DNA of 15,450 nucleotides from Opitutia bacterium UBA7441 (GTDB lineage Bacteria; Verrucomicrobiota; Verrucomicrobiia; Opitutales; Coraliomargaritaceae): NCBI GenBank assembly GCA_002480015.1, contig DLQD01000036.1:1-15450 (forward strand). Direction: 5' to 3'. Each line of letters begins with the position of its first letter. Position 1 is the first letter of the stretch. The notes under the pieces were generated by a model. That model searched no databases. It was not told the origin of the DNA and saw only the letters and a list, made by a program, of their open reading frames with translations. Shown here piece by piece: positions 1 to 7,444 of the stretch. Both the position numbers and the translations under genes were made by a program.

Positions 1-171
1 ACCACGCTCTTGCTCCTGCTCCATGAAGTCAGTCGTGGCAGCACCATCGTGCACCTCACCCAGCTTGTGGATTTTACCAGTGAGCTTCAGTATGCGCTCG
101 GTTGTTGTTGTTTTACCGGCGTCCACGTGGGCGAAGATACCAATATTTCTGTATTTTGACAGGTCGGTCAT
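1..171 (-). CDS. fusA: Elongation factor G, N-terminal 57 residues (partial, runs off left edge)
   Basis: Reading the minus strand from the ATG at 171 gives 57 residues starting MTDLSKYRNIGIFAHVDAGK and continuing open to base 1. The P-loop AHVDAGKTT (about residues 14-22) and the later stretch GEVHDGAATTDFMEQEQERG are diagnostic of translocase GTPase EF-G, which moves tRNA and mRNA through the ribosome after peptide bond formation. The TGKIHKLGEV and ATTDFM wording, in place of the classical YTGR..KIGEV and ATMDWM, resembles the second EF-G paralogue (fusA2 type) found in many Gram-negative bacteria; I recall this from family knowledge and cannot confirm it from 57 residues. No Shine-Dalgarno site is visible ahead of the ATG. 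The gene stands 299 bp downstream of a TPR gene on the same strand, so it probably has its own promoter. The switch regions and domains II-V lie outside the window. Confidence 0.95.
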   Translation of the reverse strand, partial: MTDLSKYRNIGIFAHVDAGKTTTTERILKLTGKIHKLGEVHDGAATTDFMEQEQERG

Positions 172-470
172 GATCGTATCGTATGTGTGTTAAGAGTCTG
201 TGTGTGTGTGGTTTAGAAGAGGATTGGCTGGCTCAGGCCGAGCCGTGGAATTCCAAAAAAGAGGCGGAGATTAGGGCGCTTTGCTCAGACTGCAAGGCAA
301 GAAAACAGCAGTTTTTGCGGTTCCTTGGATCGGAGCCGATTCGCAGGCTACAAGCGCTTAGGCGAGCGATGCGACCCATCGACTGATGCGCCGGTTGGTG
401 ATCTACTCGATAGCGAGGAACTGGTAAAGGCCGACGAAATAGCTTTTGACGGAGAGTGATCGGTGGCCGA
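172..470. other. Gene-free leader region upstream of fusA
   Basis: I find no convincing gene in these 299 bases. Short open frames on both strands here have unrelated, low-complexity compositions and no homology I recognise. A (TG)6 dinucleotide run lies at 199-210, shortly upstream of the fusA start. The region must hold the fusA promoter and 5' leader if fusA is transcribed separately, but I see no confident -35/-10 pair. Confidence 0.4.
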
Positions 471-484
471 TTAGAGGTCGGCCA
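464..484 (-). terminator. Stop-codon hairpin at the end of the small TPR gene
   Basis: A perfect 7-bp inverted repeat, TGGCCGA (464-470) and TCGGCCA (478-484), brackets a 7-nt loop that contains the TAA stop of the TPR gene. There is no following T-tract on the minus strand, so it is not a classical intrinsic terminator. It may protect the transcript 3' end or pause polymerase. Confidence 0.35.
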
Positions 485-776
485 ACATTGTGCGCAGCTC
501 GGCGGCGGGATCGTCGTGGTGCTGCGCGACGGCCAATTCAAGGGCGGTTTTCAGGATCGGCTTGGCCTCGGCATCGCGGCCTATTTGAAGTAGGGATTTA
601 CCGAGTAAAATGCGCGGCAGCATCCAATCGTCGCGGGAGTCGGCGCAGCGCTGGAGGTGGGGGATGGCTGCGGCGGTCGCGCCCTCTTCGTAGAGTGCTT
701 GCCCGAGGCTGAAGCGGAAAAGCAGGTTGTCTGGCTTGGCTTCGACTTTGGGGTGGAAAATTTCGGATTTTTTCAT
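471..776 (-). CDS. Small tetratricopeptide-repeat protein
   Basis: This 101-residue soluble protein has about two TPR units. The first runs over residues 17-50 (LGQALYEEGATAAAIPHLQ) and the second over about 51-84 (LGKSLLQIGRDAEAKPILK). The small-residue spacing (LG..L...G....A...) is that of TPR helices A and B. There is no signal peptide or membrane segment, so it is probably a cytoplasmic adaptor for protein-protein contacts; the partner cannot be told from the sequence. The start ATG at 776 is followed by AAA AAA TCC and has no Shine-Dalgarno site. It lies 150 bp downstream of the PP2C gene on the same strand with a large hairpin element in between, so co-transcription with that operon is uncertain. 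It is followed by 299 bp of gene-free DNA and then fusA. The TPR assignment is fairly sure; the role is unknown. Confidence 0.8.
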   Translation of the reverse strand: MKKSEIFHPKVEAKPDNLLFRFSLGQALYEEGATAAAIPHLQRCADSRDDWMLPRILLGKSLLQIGRDAEAKPILKTALELAVAQHHDDPAAELRTMLADL

Positions 777-812
777 TTTTGTGTCTATGTTCTGCTAGTG
801 GGGTCTGAGAAT

Positions 813-898
813 TGTAGCGAACTTGCGCCAGCAGGGTCGACGGAGTCTGAGCTAGTGAACCCGCCTTAGGTCGAGCCGAAGGGCGTCCTATCGCTACA
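813..898. repeat. Symmetric 86-nt palindromic (MITE/REP-like) element
   Basis: The outer arms TGTAGCGA (813-820) and TCGCTACA (891-898) are perfectly complementary. Inside them, 825-829 pairs with 882-886 (one G-U pair), 834-835 with 876-877 and 837-841 with 870-874. These helices are separated by two symmetric 4-nt internal loops and a single G-G mismatch. The terminal loop is 842-869. The element fills most of the gap between the PP2C and TPR genes. Its architecture suggests a dispersed palindromic repeat or an RNA processing/attenuation element. I cannot see a second full copy in this window. Confidence 0.6.
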
Positions 899-926
899 TT
901 CAATCAAGGTTAAAAGGGTTCAGTGA

Positions 927-1643
927 CTACGTAATGTGCAGCACAATCAGCGTGATATTGTCAGGGCCTTGGTGGTCGTTGGCCATTCGTGTGAGGCTTT
1001 TGCAGGCGTCTTCCGGTGTGGAGGCTTGCATGAGTTTTTCGCGGATTTGCGCTTCGCTGAGCACTTTGTTGAGGCCGTCGGTGCAGAAGAGCAGGCGGTC
1101 GCCGAGCTCGACGCGGAGACGTGTGCGGTCGACTCGGAGCGTGTCACCTTGTCCAACGCAGCGGGTGAGCGTGTGGGGATACTCGGGTGGCATGAAGTCG
1201 CGGGCACCCTCGCCCTCGTGTTCGATCAACTGCTGCGCCATCGTGTGGTCAATGGTCAGTTTTTTGAGCGCAGCGCCTCGCAGGAGGTAAGCGGCGGAGT
1301 CGCCGACATGGCCAATGAGCAACTGGTCGCCGACGATTTGACCGATGGTGAGTGTGCTACCCGAACCTGTAACAGGGTGCGCTTCGAGTCCTTCTTTGCT
1401 CACGATCCGGTGGATGCGGGTCATCAGTTCGCTTAGGTCGATCCGCTCTTCGGCACTATCGACGCGGCGCATCGCTTGCCCGAGCAGTTCCACGATGCGG
1501 TGGCTGGCTTCGGCACCACCGGGTAGTCCGCCAAGCCCATCGGCCACGGCATAGAGTTGATGCGCGCCGTCGATAAGGAGGGCGTCTTCATTGGCGTGGC
1601 GGACGCGTCCGCGATCGGTCGTGCCGAATGAGGTGATTTGCAC
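927..1643 (-). CDS. PP2C-family protein serine/threonine phosphatase
   Basis: This 238-residue protein is a complete, minimal PP2C (PPM) phosphatase domain, which hydrolyses phosphoserine and phosphothreonine with a two-metal (Mn/Mg) centre. The ordered motifs are all present: RVRHANED (residues 13-20), VADGLGG (33-39, metal ligand D35), GSGSTLTI (93-100), IGHVGDS (110-116), the later aspartate motif FCTDGL (186-191) and GPDNITLIVL (226-235). There are no membrane or sensor domains, so it acts in the cytoplasm. The start is a GTG at 1643; an in-frame TAG only two codons upstream rules out any longer product. It lies 25 bp after the helicase gene and is likely the third gene of the oxidoreductase-helicase-phosphatase operon. 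Bacterial PP2Cs of this size usually oppose a Hanks-type kinase, but no kinase is encoded in this window. Confidence 0.95.
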   Translation of the reverse strand: MQITSFGTTDRGRVRHANEDALLIDGAHQLYAVADGLGGLPGGAEASHRIVELLGQAMRRVDSAEERIDLSELMTRIHRIVSKEGLEAHPVTGSGSTLTIGQIVGDQLLIGHVGDSAAYLLRGAALKKLTIDHTMAQQLIEHEGEGARDFMPPEYPHTLTRCVGQGDTLRVDRTRLRVELGDRLLFCTDGLNKVLSEAQIREKLMQASTPEDACKSLTRMANDHQGPDNITLIVLHIT

Positions 1644-1668
1644 TGTGCCCTATTAAACCAATCGCCCG

Positions 1669-3741
1669 CTAGGATGCGAATACGGAATCGCGGTTTTCAC
1701 GGTTGAAGCGTTCGTATGCTTTCACGGGGAGGGCTTCCAGGAAGCGGGCACCGTAGGGCTTCGTCAAGATACGGGAGTCGAGCACTACGATGTTGCCCGT
1801 GTCCTCGTGGCGGCGGATGAGCCGACCGATGCCCTGTCGAAATTTGACCAAGGCCTCGGGGACCGTCATTTCTGCGAAGGGGTTACCCCCCTGTGCGCGG
1901 ATGTACTCGCTGCGGGCTTCGCTCACAGGGTGGCCTGGGTTCTCGAAAGGCAAGCGTGCGAGGATGACCTGTGAGAGCGCGGGGCCGGGGATATCCACCC
2001 CCGTCCAGAAGCTGTCGGTGCCGAAGAGTACGCCATTGCCCGCGTCGGCGAATTGCCGGGTGATCTCCGTGCGAGCCATGTGGTGGCCTTGAGTGAAGAG
2101 TGGCCGCTGGAGCATTTTGAAAAAACCCTCAGTCCGTTCGCGCACTTGGCGCAGGTCGAAGTGGCTCGTAAAGAGCACGAGTGTGCCGCCTTCGACTCGC
2201 CGGGCGCACCAGCAAATCATGTTGGCTAGGTAGTCGAGGTCGAGACGGCCCTGGCCAGGGTCAGGCTGTGGGGCGTCGCTAGCGATGTAGACGCGGCAGT
2301 TTGTTTCGTAGTCGAAAGGTGAATACACGATCTCCGAATCGGCTGCTTGGGCGCCGACTTTTTCCTGGAAGCTGTCCATGTGCCGACCGTCGGAGAGGGT
2401 GGCGCTGGTCAATACAGCCGCCGTGCCTCGCTGGAAAACGTGTTTGCGCAAGTACGGGGCTACGTCGAGCGGGGCACTCCGCAAGGTAACGATTTGCCCC
2501 TTCTTGCCGCCGCGTTCGAGCCATTGCACATGGTCGTCTTCCGCGAAGTTGATAAAGCCATTAATCGCGTCGCGGTAGCCGAGGATACGGCGCCGGTGGT
2601 CGCGGAGCTCGTCTTGCGCGCGCTCGTCGTCGCTCTTCTGGATGAGCGCTCCGAGGCGCTCGGTGACTTCTTTGAGTGGCCCCGATAGTATGTTGTCACA
2701 GAAGTCGGGTTGGTGGATGCGCTGGATCGGCTTTTTTAATAGAAAGTGATCACCCAGATAGGAAAAGAACTCGTGCGCGGCTTCGATCGCGTTGGTCACT
2801 GCGTCTTGATCCCACGCTTGGCCATGGCGTTTGAGGATCCCACGGTTGGTGCGCATATTGTAGATACGCTTGAGCGCACGATCCACGGCGAAGGAGCTGA
2901 CGTGAGTGCCGAAGTGGTCGGTAGCGATCGCGGGGATGCGGTGCGCTTCGTCGAGCACGACGAAGTCGTCGGCCAGGAGGATGCCGCGCACCTCACCTTC
3001 GGGTTGCATGCCGGCATTGATCAGTGAAAAGAGCAGACTGTGGTTTACGATGACACAGTTGGCCGAGAGAAGCTGCTTACGGGCGCGCTGGTAGAAGCAG
3101 ACGGACGGATCGCAGTTCTTGCGCGAGCAGGTGGAGCTATCGGCGTTGACCGCATCCCACACCTCAGGGAGCGGGGCGGGCGAAAGTTCTTGGATGACAC
3201 CATTTTTCGTCTCGGCCGACCATTTCGCGATCCGTATCAGGTCGGCTTTTTCGTCGTTTTTAAACATCTCTGTCTGTTTGGCTGATTGTGCGTCTTTCAG
3301 TGCGTTGCCGAGCCGGGTACTGCAGCAGTAGTTGCTTTTACCGACCATGAGCGCGGTCTTGAACGCACCGTAGCGTCGCAGCTCAGGCACGGCTTGAAAG
3401 AGTCGGCGGCAGATTTTTAAATCTTTTTCCCGAATCTGTTCCTGGAGGCTGATCGTGTGGCTGGAGATGATGAAAGGCCGCTCGCTATCGACAGAGTGGA
3501 GGATGCCGGGGATGAGGTAGGCCAGGCTCTTGCCCACACCAGTGCCCGCCTCGAAAAGGAGCGGCTGGTCCGACTCCAGCGCCACGGCGACCGAACTCGC
3601 CATGGAAGCTTGCTCGGGGCGATGATCCAGCGCGAGCTCAATCTGCAGGTAGCCGCCTTCCTTGAAGATACTTTCGATCAGAGCGACGAGGTAGCCTCGC
3701 GCCTTGGGCGCACCACCGGAGTTTTCAATAAGACCGATCAT
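1669..3741 (-). CDS. DinG/Rad3-family (XPD-like) ATP-dependent DNA helicase with Fe-S cluster
   Basis: This 690-residue superfamily 2 helicase unwinds DNA in the 5'-3' direction in characterised DinG/XPD relatives. A Q-like motif RPEQ (41-44) precedes Walker A EAGTGVGKS (64-72). Motif Ia is represented by ISSHTISLQ (92-100), and the DEAH box is at 264-267. Between Walker A and the DEAH box lie cysteines C139/C140, C205, C210 and C215, matching the 4Fe-4S cluster insertion of this family. Later motifs are LTSATLSDG, GTDSFWTGVDIPG and motif VI QGIGRLIRR (636-644). Known relatives resolve R-loops, G-quadruplexes or stalled replication intermediates. The ATG at 3741 overlaps the TGA of the oxidoreductase gene by 4 bases, implying translational coupling. 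The length fits the DinG/YoaA group; I cannot separate those two from the sequence alone. Confidence 0.95.
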   Translation of the reverse strand: MIGLIENSGGAPKARGYLVALIESIFKEGGYLQIELALDHRPEQASMASSVAVALESDQPLLFEAGTGVGKSLAYLIPGILHSVDSERPFIISSHTISLQEQIREKDLKICRRLFQAVPELRRYGAFKTALMVGKSNYCCSTRLGNALKDAQSAKQTEMFKNDEKADLIRIAKWSAETKNGVIQELSPAPLPEVWDAVNADSSTCSRKNCDPSVCFYQRARKQLLSANCVIVNHSLLFSLINAGMQPEGEVRGILLADDFVVLDEAHRIPAIATDHFGTHVSSFAVDRALKRIYNMRTNRGILKRHGQAWDQDAVTNAIEAAHEFFSYLGDHFLLKKPIQRIHQPDFCDNILSGPLKEVTERLGALIQKSDDERAQDELRDHRRRILGYRDAINGFINFAEDDHVQWLERGGKKGQIVTLRSAPLDVAPYLRKHVFQRGTAAVLTSATLSDGRHMDSFQEKVGAQAADSEIVYSPFDYETNCRVYIASDAPQPDPGQGRLDLDYLANMICWCARRVEGGTLVLFTSHFDLRQVRERTEGFFKMLQRPLFTQGHHMARTEITRQFADAGNGVLFGTDSFWTGVDIPGPALSQVILARLPFENPGHPVSEARSEYIRAQGGNPFAEMTVPEALVKFRQGIGRLIRRHEDTGNIVVLDSRILTKPYGARFLEALPVKAYERFNRENRDSVFAS

Positions 3742-5336
3742 GTCGATACTCTTGCCGACGCGTCCGCGCAGCGCATGCCATCGAGTGCGGCGCTGACGAT
3801 GCCGCCGGCAAAACCCGCCCCTTCGCCGCAGGGATAGAGGCCTGGGAGATTCGGATGTTGGAGGGTGGCTTCATCGCGCGGGATGCGTACAGGCGAACTG
3901 GTGCGTGTCTCGAAGCCGATAAGGTTGCATTCTTCAGTTATGTAGCCGCGCATTTGTTGACCAAAAATATTGAGGCCGCGGCGCAGGCGGCTGACCATCC
4001 ATTGAGGCAAGATCTCGTCGATCCGTGCGGGGGTGATGCCGGGGAAGTAGCTCGTCTTCGGTAGCTCGGCGGAGTCTTTGCCCACGAGGAAATCGGTCAC
4101 GCGCTGTCCGGGGGCGATTTGCCCGCCACCCCCGTGTTGTTTGGCCGCTTGTTCGAGCGTTTTCTGGAATGCGATGCCGGCGAGCACGCCGTGTTCGGGC
4201 TCAAAGGGAGCGGTGTCTTCCGGTTCGACCGTCACGACCATGCCGCTGTTGGCGAAGGGCGAGTCGCGGCGGGCGAGACTCATGCCGTTGACCACGACTT
4301 CGTCATTCTCAGTGGCGGCGGGCACGATGAATCCGCCTGGGCACATACAGAATGAGTGGACGCCTCGATTGTCGATTTTAGTCGCCAGCCGGTAGCTCGC
4401 CGCAGGGAGTCGGGCAGGGCGCGCTTCGTCACGTGGACAGTGGTATTGCAAGCTGTCGATGAGCGCTTGAGGGTGCTCGATACGAACCCCGACCGCAAAT
4501 GGCTTTTGCTCCAAACGGACACCTTGTTTGTTGAGTTGAATATAGATGTCTCTCGCCGAATGCCCGGTGGCGAGAATCACCTGCTCGCTTAAAAACTCCC
4601 GGCCGTCGCAGATCCGGACGCCGGCCATGCGTTCATTGTGGATCAGGAAAGACTCGACCTTGGCACCGAAGTGGACTTCGCCGCCCGCAGCACGGATCGA
4701 CTCACGCATGGCCATGACGACCTTGGGCAACAGGTTCGATCCAATGTGCGGGTGGGCGTCAATCAGGATACGCTCCGGTGCGCCGTGGGCAACAAGAGTT
4801 TCGTAGATGGTGCGGACAGGCCCGCGCTTGGTGGCGCGGGTGTAGAGCTTGCCGTCGGAGAACGTACCTGCTCCCCCCTCACCGAAGCAGTAGTTGGAGT
4901 CTTCGATCACACGGCCTTCTTTCAGAATGGGGCCGAGGTCGAAGCGGCGGGCCGAGGCGTCCTTGCCACGTTCCAGAATGATCGGGCGACGACCGAGTTC
5001 TAGGCAGCGCAGCGCGGCGAACATTCCGGCGGGACCACAGCCGACGATGACGACTTGTGGTGCGCCGGCAGCGAGGCTCGGGTAGTCAGGCCGCAATACC
5101 GGATCGGGAGGCAGTTTTTGCGCGAGGCCGACCTCGAAACGGAGTTGTACCTTGATCGTGCGCTGACGGGCGTCGATCGAGTGTTTGCGCAGCCGCCATT
5201 CGGAGATCTGAGTCACCGTAGTCCCCAGTTTTTTGGCCAAGGCGGCCTTTTGCGCGTCCAAGTCTTCCGATAGCTCTAAAGGCAAAATGATGTCGACGAG
5301 TGTCGGTTCGGAGCAGTCTGTGGTGGAGAGGATCAT
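3738..5336 (-). CDS. FAD-dependent oxidoreductase (COG2509-type uncharacterised dehydrogenase)
   Basis: This 532-residue flavoprotein has a small N-terminal domain (about residues 11-70, with KKLGTTVTQISEWRLRKHSI) of the type that precedes the flavin fold in this family. The Rossmann dinucleotide-binding motif VVIVGCGPAGMFAA lies at 95-108 and is followed by LELGRRPIILERG (112-124). FGEGGAGTFSDGKL (151-164) and the C-terminal LYPCGEGAGFAGGIVSAALDG, which closes over the flavin, are also typical of COG2509. The reaction and substrate are unknown for the family. There is no signal peptide, so it is cytoplasmic. It is the first gene of the minus-strand operon and overlaps the helicase start by ATGA. 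The ATG at 5336 is the only good early start and has no clear Shine-Dalgarno site. It is divergent from the acylphosphatase gene across 90 bp. Confidence 0.9.
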   Translation of the reverse strand: MILSTTDCSEPTLVDIILPLELSEDLDAQKAALAKKLGTTVTQISEWRLRKHSIDARQRTIKVQLRFEVGLAQKLPPDPVLRPDYPSLAAGAPQVVIVGCGPAGMFAALRCLELGRRPIILERGKDASARRFDLGPILKEGRVIEDSNYCFGEGGAGTFSDGKLYTRATKRGPVRTIYETLVAHGAPERILIDAHPHIGSNLLPKVVMAMRESIRAAGGEVHFGAKVESFLIHNERMAGVRICDGREFLSEQVILATGHSARDIYIQLNKQGVRLEQKPFAVGVRIEHPQALIDSLQYHCPRDEARPARLPAASYRLATKIDNRGVHSFCMCPGGFIVPAATENDEVVVNGMSLARRDSPFANSGMVVTVEPEDTAPFEPEHGVLAGIAFQKTLEQAAKQHGGGGQIAPGQRVTDFLVGKDSAELPKTSYFPGITPARIDEILPQWMVSRLRRGLNIFGQQMRGYITEECNLIGFETRTSSPVRIPRDEATLQHPNLPGLYPCGEGAGFAGGIVSAALDGMRCADASARVST

Positions 5337-5426
5337 GCGAGTGCATCTATCTCTGAGCCTAAAATAGACCGAGACAAGGTTCTAATGCACTTGCCTCTGA
5401 CTGGAATTTATTAAGTCTTAAAGTTT
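5337..5426. promoter_or_regulatory. Divergent intergenic region with an 11-nt palindrome
   Basis: These 90 bp separate the divergent oxidoreductase and acylphosphatase genes and must hold start signals for both directions. The acylphosphatase-proximal end is AT-rich. A perfect palindrome, TTAAG-T-CTTAA, lies at 5411-5421, five bases before the acylphosphatase ATG. It could be an operator or chance in AT-rich DNA. I see no confident -35/-10 pair on either strand. Confidence 0.35.
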
Positions 5427-5708
5427 ATGGATAATCGTGTTTTTCAAATAAATTGCTGGTTTGAGGGCCACGTGCAAGGTGTCGGCTTCCGTTATCAGAC
5501 TGTGGCCGTGGCCAAGGGCTTTGAAGTCACGGGATTCGTGCGCAATCTCGCCGATGGGCGTGTGCATCTGTATGCCGAAGGGGAGGAGTCTGAAGTCGTC
5601 GCTTTTCAGTCAGAGGTCGAGTCGGAGTTAAAAAGCTACATTCGTGAGAGCGAAATTCAGACCGGCTACGGCACGCGCACTTGCCAAAATTTCCGCATCG
5701 AACAATAA
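5427..5708 (+). CDS. acyP: Acylphosphatase
   Basis: This 93-residue protein is a typical acylphosphatase, which hydrolyses the carboxyl-phosphate bond of acylphosphates such as 1,3-bisphosphoglycerate or acetyl phosphate. The signature loop GHVQGVGFRYQTVAVAKGFE carries the catalytic phosphate-binding arginine (in GFR). GFVRNLADGRVHLYAEG supplies the catalytic asparagine (in VRN). The length matches the family, and the small alpha/beta sandwich is cytoplasmic. No Shine-Dalgarno site precedes the ATG at 5427. It ends only 9 bp before the ABC ATPase gene on the same strand, so it is probably the first gene of a four-gene transcript. A functional link between acylphosphatase and the transporter is not evident from sequence. 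Confidence 0.95.
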   Translation: MDNRVFQINCWFEGHVQGVGFRYQTVAVAKGFEVTGFVRNLADGRVHLYAEGEESEVVAFQSEVESELKSYIRESEIQTGYGTRTCQNFRIEQ

Positions 5709-5717
5709 GCCCTCGCA

Positions 5718-6605
5718 ATGACTACCCCTGCAATTCGCATTCAGCATTTGACCAAGGACTTTTCGGTCGGCATCCGTGGCATCAAGCTCCGTGCGGTCGA
5801 CGATCTCTGCCTGGAAGTCGGCAACAACGAAATCTTCGGCCTGCTGGGTCCCAACGGTTCTGGCAAGAGCACGACCATCAAAGTCATCCTCGGTCTGCTC
5901 GAAGCTTCGACGGGTAGCTGCGAGATCTACGGTAAGCCCAGCAAGCAGGTCGCTGCCCGCCGCAGTGTCGGCTTCCTGCCTGAAGCCCCCTATTTTTACC
6001 GTTACCTGACGGGGCACGAACTCGTTCGCTATTACGCACGTATCTGCATGGTGCCGCGTTCGGAGATCGACCGTGCGGTCGACTCCGTCATCGAACTCGT
6101 GGGCATGACCGAGGCGGCCCACCGCCGGGTGGGTACCTACTCGAAGGGGATGCTTCAACGGATCGGGCTCGCCCAGTCCTTGGTCCATGATCCGCAGCTA
6201 GTTATTCTCGACGAGCCAACCGCAGGGGTCGACCCACTCGGTTCAGCAGGCATTGCCGAAATTGTGCGCGAGCTGAAGCGGCGGGGTAAAACTGTTTTGC
6301 TCTCTTCGCATCTACTCGCTCAGATCGAGGGGCTCTGTGATCGGGTGGCCATTCTTCACCGGGGCAAACTCGTCCAGGAGGGACGAGTTGATGAACTCGT
6401 CGAAGCGAAAGATGCCGAGTCGCTTGTCGTCGAAGGGCTTAGCCCCGAAGGCCGCGCTGCAGTCGAGGCCACCATCGAGGCGCAGGGCGGGCGCCTCGCC
6501 CGGGTCGAGAAGCCCCGTCTCAGCCTCGACGCCTACTTTCTCAAAGAAGTGCAGCAACGCGAAAGTGAGCATGCCAAGAAAGTGAGAGGAGGTGAGTCCT
6601 TATGA
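5718..6605 (+). CDS. ABC-2 type transporter ATP-binding protein
   Basis: This 295-residue ATPase powers the membrane subunit encoded next. Walker A is GPNGSGKST (44-52). The Q-loop region reads VGFLPEAPYFYRYLTG, with Glu in the usual Gln place as is common in ABC-2 export ATPases. The signature is YSKGMLQRIG (141-150), Walker B LVILDEP (161-167) is followed by the D-loop TAGVDPLG, and the switch histidine is in LSSHLL (H198). Residues after about 220 form a C-terminal extension typical of drug or lipid exporter and gliding-type ATPases. The gene follows acyP by 9 bp and overlaps the permease gene by ATGA (6602-6605). The substrate cannot be read from the sequence. Confidence 0.95.
   Translation: MTTPAIRIQHLTKDFSVGIRGIKLRAVDDLCLEVGNNEIFGLLGPNGSGKSTTIKVILGLLEASTGSCEIYGKPSKQVAARRSVGFLPEAPYFYRYLTGHELVRYYARICMVPRSEIDRAVDSVIELVGMTEAAHRRVGTYSKGMLQRIGLAQSLVHDPQLVILDEPTAGVDPLGSAGIAEIVRELKRRGKTVLLSSHLLAQIEGLCDRVAILHRGKLVQEGRVDELVEAKDAESLVVEGLSPEGRAAVEATIEAQGGRLARVEKPRLSLDAYFLKEVQQRESEHAKKVRGGESL
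6587..6595 (+). promoter_or_regulatory. Strong Shine-Dalgarno site of the permease gene
   Basis: AGGAGGTGA ends six bases before the ATG at 6602. It lies inside the end of the ATPase gene and fixes the permease start. It is the closest match to the anti-Shine-Dalgarno sequence in the window. Confidence 0.8.
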
Positions 6606-7444
6606 GCCCTCTGGATTTTTGCACACGTATCCGGCTCATCGCCGGCACGACTTTCCTCGAGGCCGTCCGTCAGAAGTTCTTCAACTCGCTCCTGCTCATT
6701 TCAATCGCCTTGGTCGGCAGTTCGACTTTCTTCCAACAGTTCGATTTCGGTGCGGGGGAGCTGAAATTTATCACGGACTTCGGTTTCGGCGCCTTGTTTT
6801 TTTTCGGCTCGATCCTCTCGATCACCGCGACCACGCAGCTCTTCTTTAACGAAATCGAGAACCGCACCGCGTTGACCATGCTGGCCAAGCCCGTTTATAA
6901 GCTGGAATTCCTTGCGGGTAAATTCCTTGGGGCGCAGCTACTCATGTTCTGCTTCACCCTAGTCATCACGCTTGTGCTCAGTGGAATCCTCTATTGGCGT
7001 GAGAGCGCCCTGTTGGATCGTCTCGGTGATGAGGTTTCTCTAGATGGGCCCCTGATTCGTTATGGCGACGTCTTCCTCTTTGGATTCCTTCAGTGGTTGA
7101 AGTTTGGTATCCTCGCCGCCATCACCCTCTTCGTTGCCAGCTTCTCGAATACGAACCTCTACACGATTGTCGTCTCCTTCTTTGTGCTCGTCATCTGCCA
7201 ACTGCAATACATTGCGCGCGACGCTTACTCCGGAATGGAAGCTGGTTGGGAACGCTTATTGGTTTTTGGTCTCGGACTAATCTTTCCGAATTTTCAACTA
7301 TTCAACATCGGTGATCAACTCGTCTTCGATGTTGAAAAGGCGCTGCCGGCCAGCACGGTTCTTCAAATCACGTGCTACGGTCTGATCTACGCGGTCGTTT
7401 TTATCCTCCTCGCACAAGTGAACTTCCGTCGGAGGGAGATTTAG
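6602..7444 (+). CDS. ABC-2 type transporter permease
   Basis: This 280-residue integral membrane protein has about six hydrophobic segments: around residues 24-44, 58-82 (GFGALFFFGSILSITATT), 106-132 (LLMFCFTLVITLVLSGILYW), two in the middle (LKFGILAAITLFVASF and IVVSFFVLVICQL), and one at the C-terminus (CYGLIYAVVFILLAQV). The segment after the second helix, FNEIENRTALTMLAKPV, is the coupling region typical of ABC-2 permeases of the NosY/GldF kind. It would pair with the upstream ATPase in the cytoplasmic membrane. Its ATG overlaps the ATPase stop (ATGA) and is served by a strong Shine-Dalgarno site. Its TAG stop overlaps the next gene's GTG start by one base. No ligand-binding or periplasmic protein is nearby, which favours export or envelope remodelling over import. 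Confidence 0.92.
   Translation: MSPLDFCTRIRLIAGTTFLEAVRQKFFNSLLLISIALVGSSTFFQQFDFGAGELKFITDFGFGALFFFGSILSITATTQLFFNEIENRTALTMLAKPVYKLEFLAGKFLGAQLLMFCFTLVITLVLSGILYWRESALLDRLGDEVSLDGPLIRYGDVFLFGFLQWLKFGILAAITLFVASFSNTNLYTIVVSFFVLVICQLQYIARDAYSGMEAGWERLLVFGLGLIFPNFQLFNIGDQLVFDVEKALPASTVLQITCYGLIYAVVFILLAQVNFRRREI

Noticed and set aside
199..210. (TG)6 run as a phase-variable tract controlling fusA
   Set aside because: The tract is short and lies outside any reading frame; phase variation of an elongation factor is implausible.
183..541. Open frames of 67 and 102 codons on opposite strands in the fusA leader region
   Set aside because: They overlap each other, have odd compositions and no recognisable motif; the minus-strand one also runs into the TPR gene in another frame.
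936..1436. 166-codon plus-strand open frame opposite the PP2C gene
   Set aside because: It is antisense to a complete PP2C with all motifs; its own product shows no domain and reflects the high GC content of the opposite strand.
7372..7443. Upstream extension of the TPR protein from a GTG at 7372
   Set aside because: It would lie inside the permease gene with no ribosome site, whereas the GTG at 7444 has GGAGGG seven bases upstream and a normal TAGTG junction.
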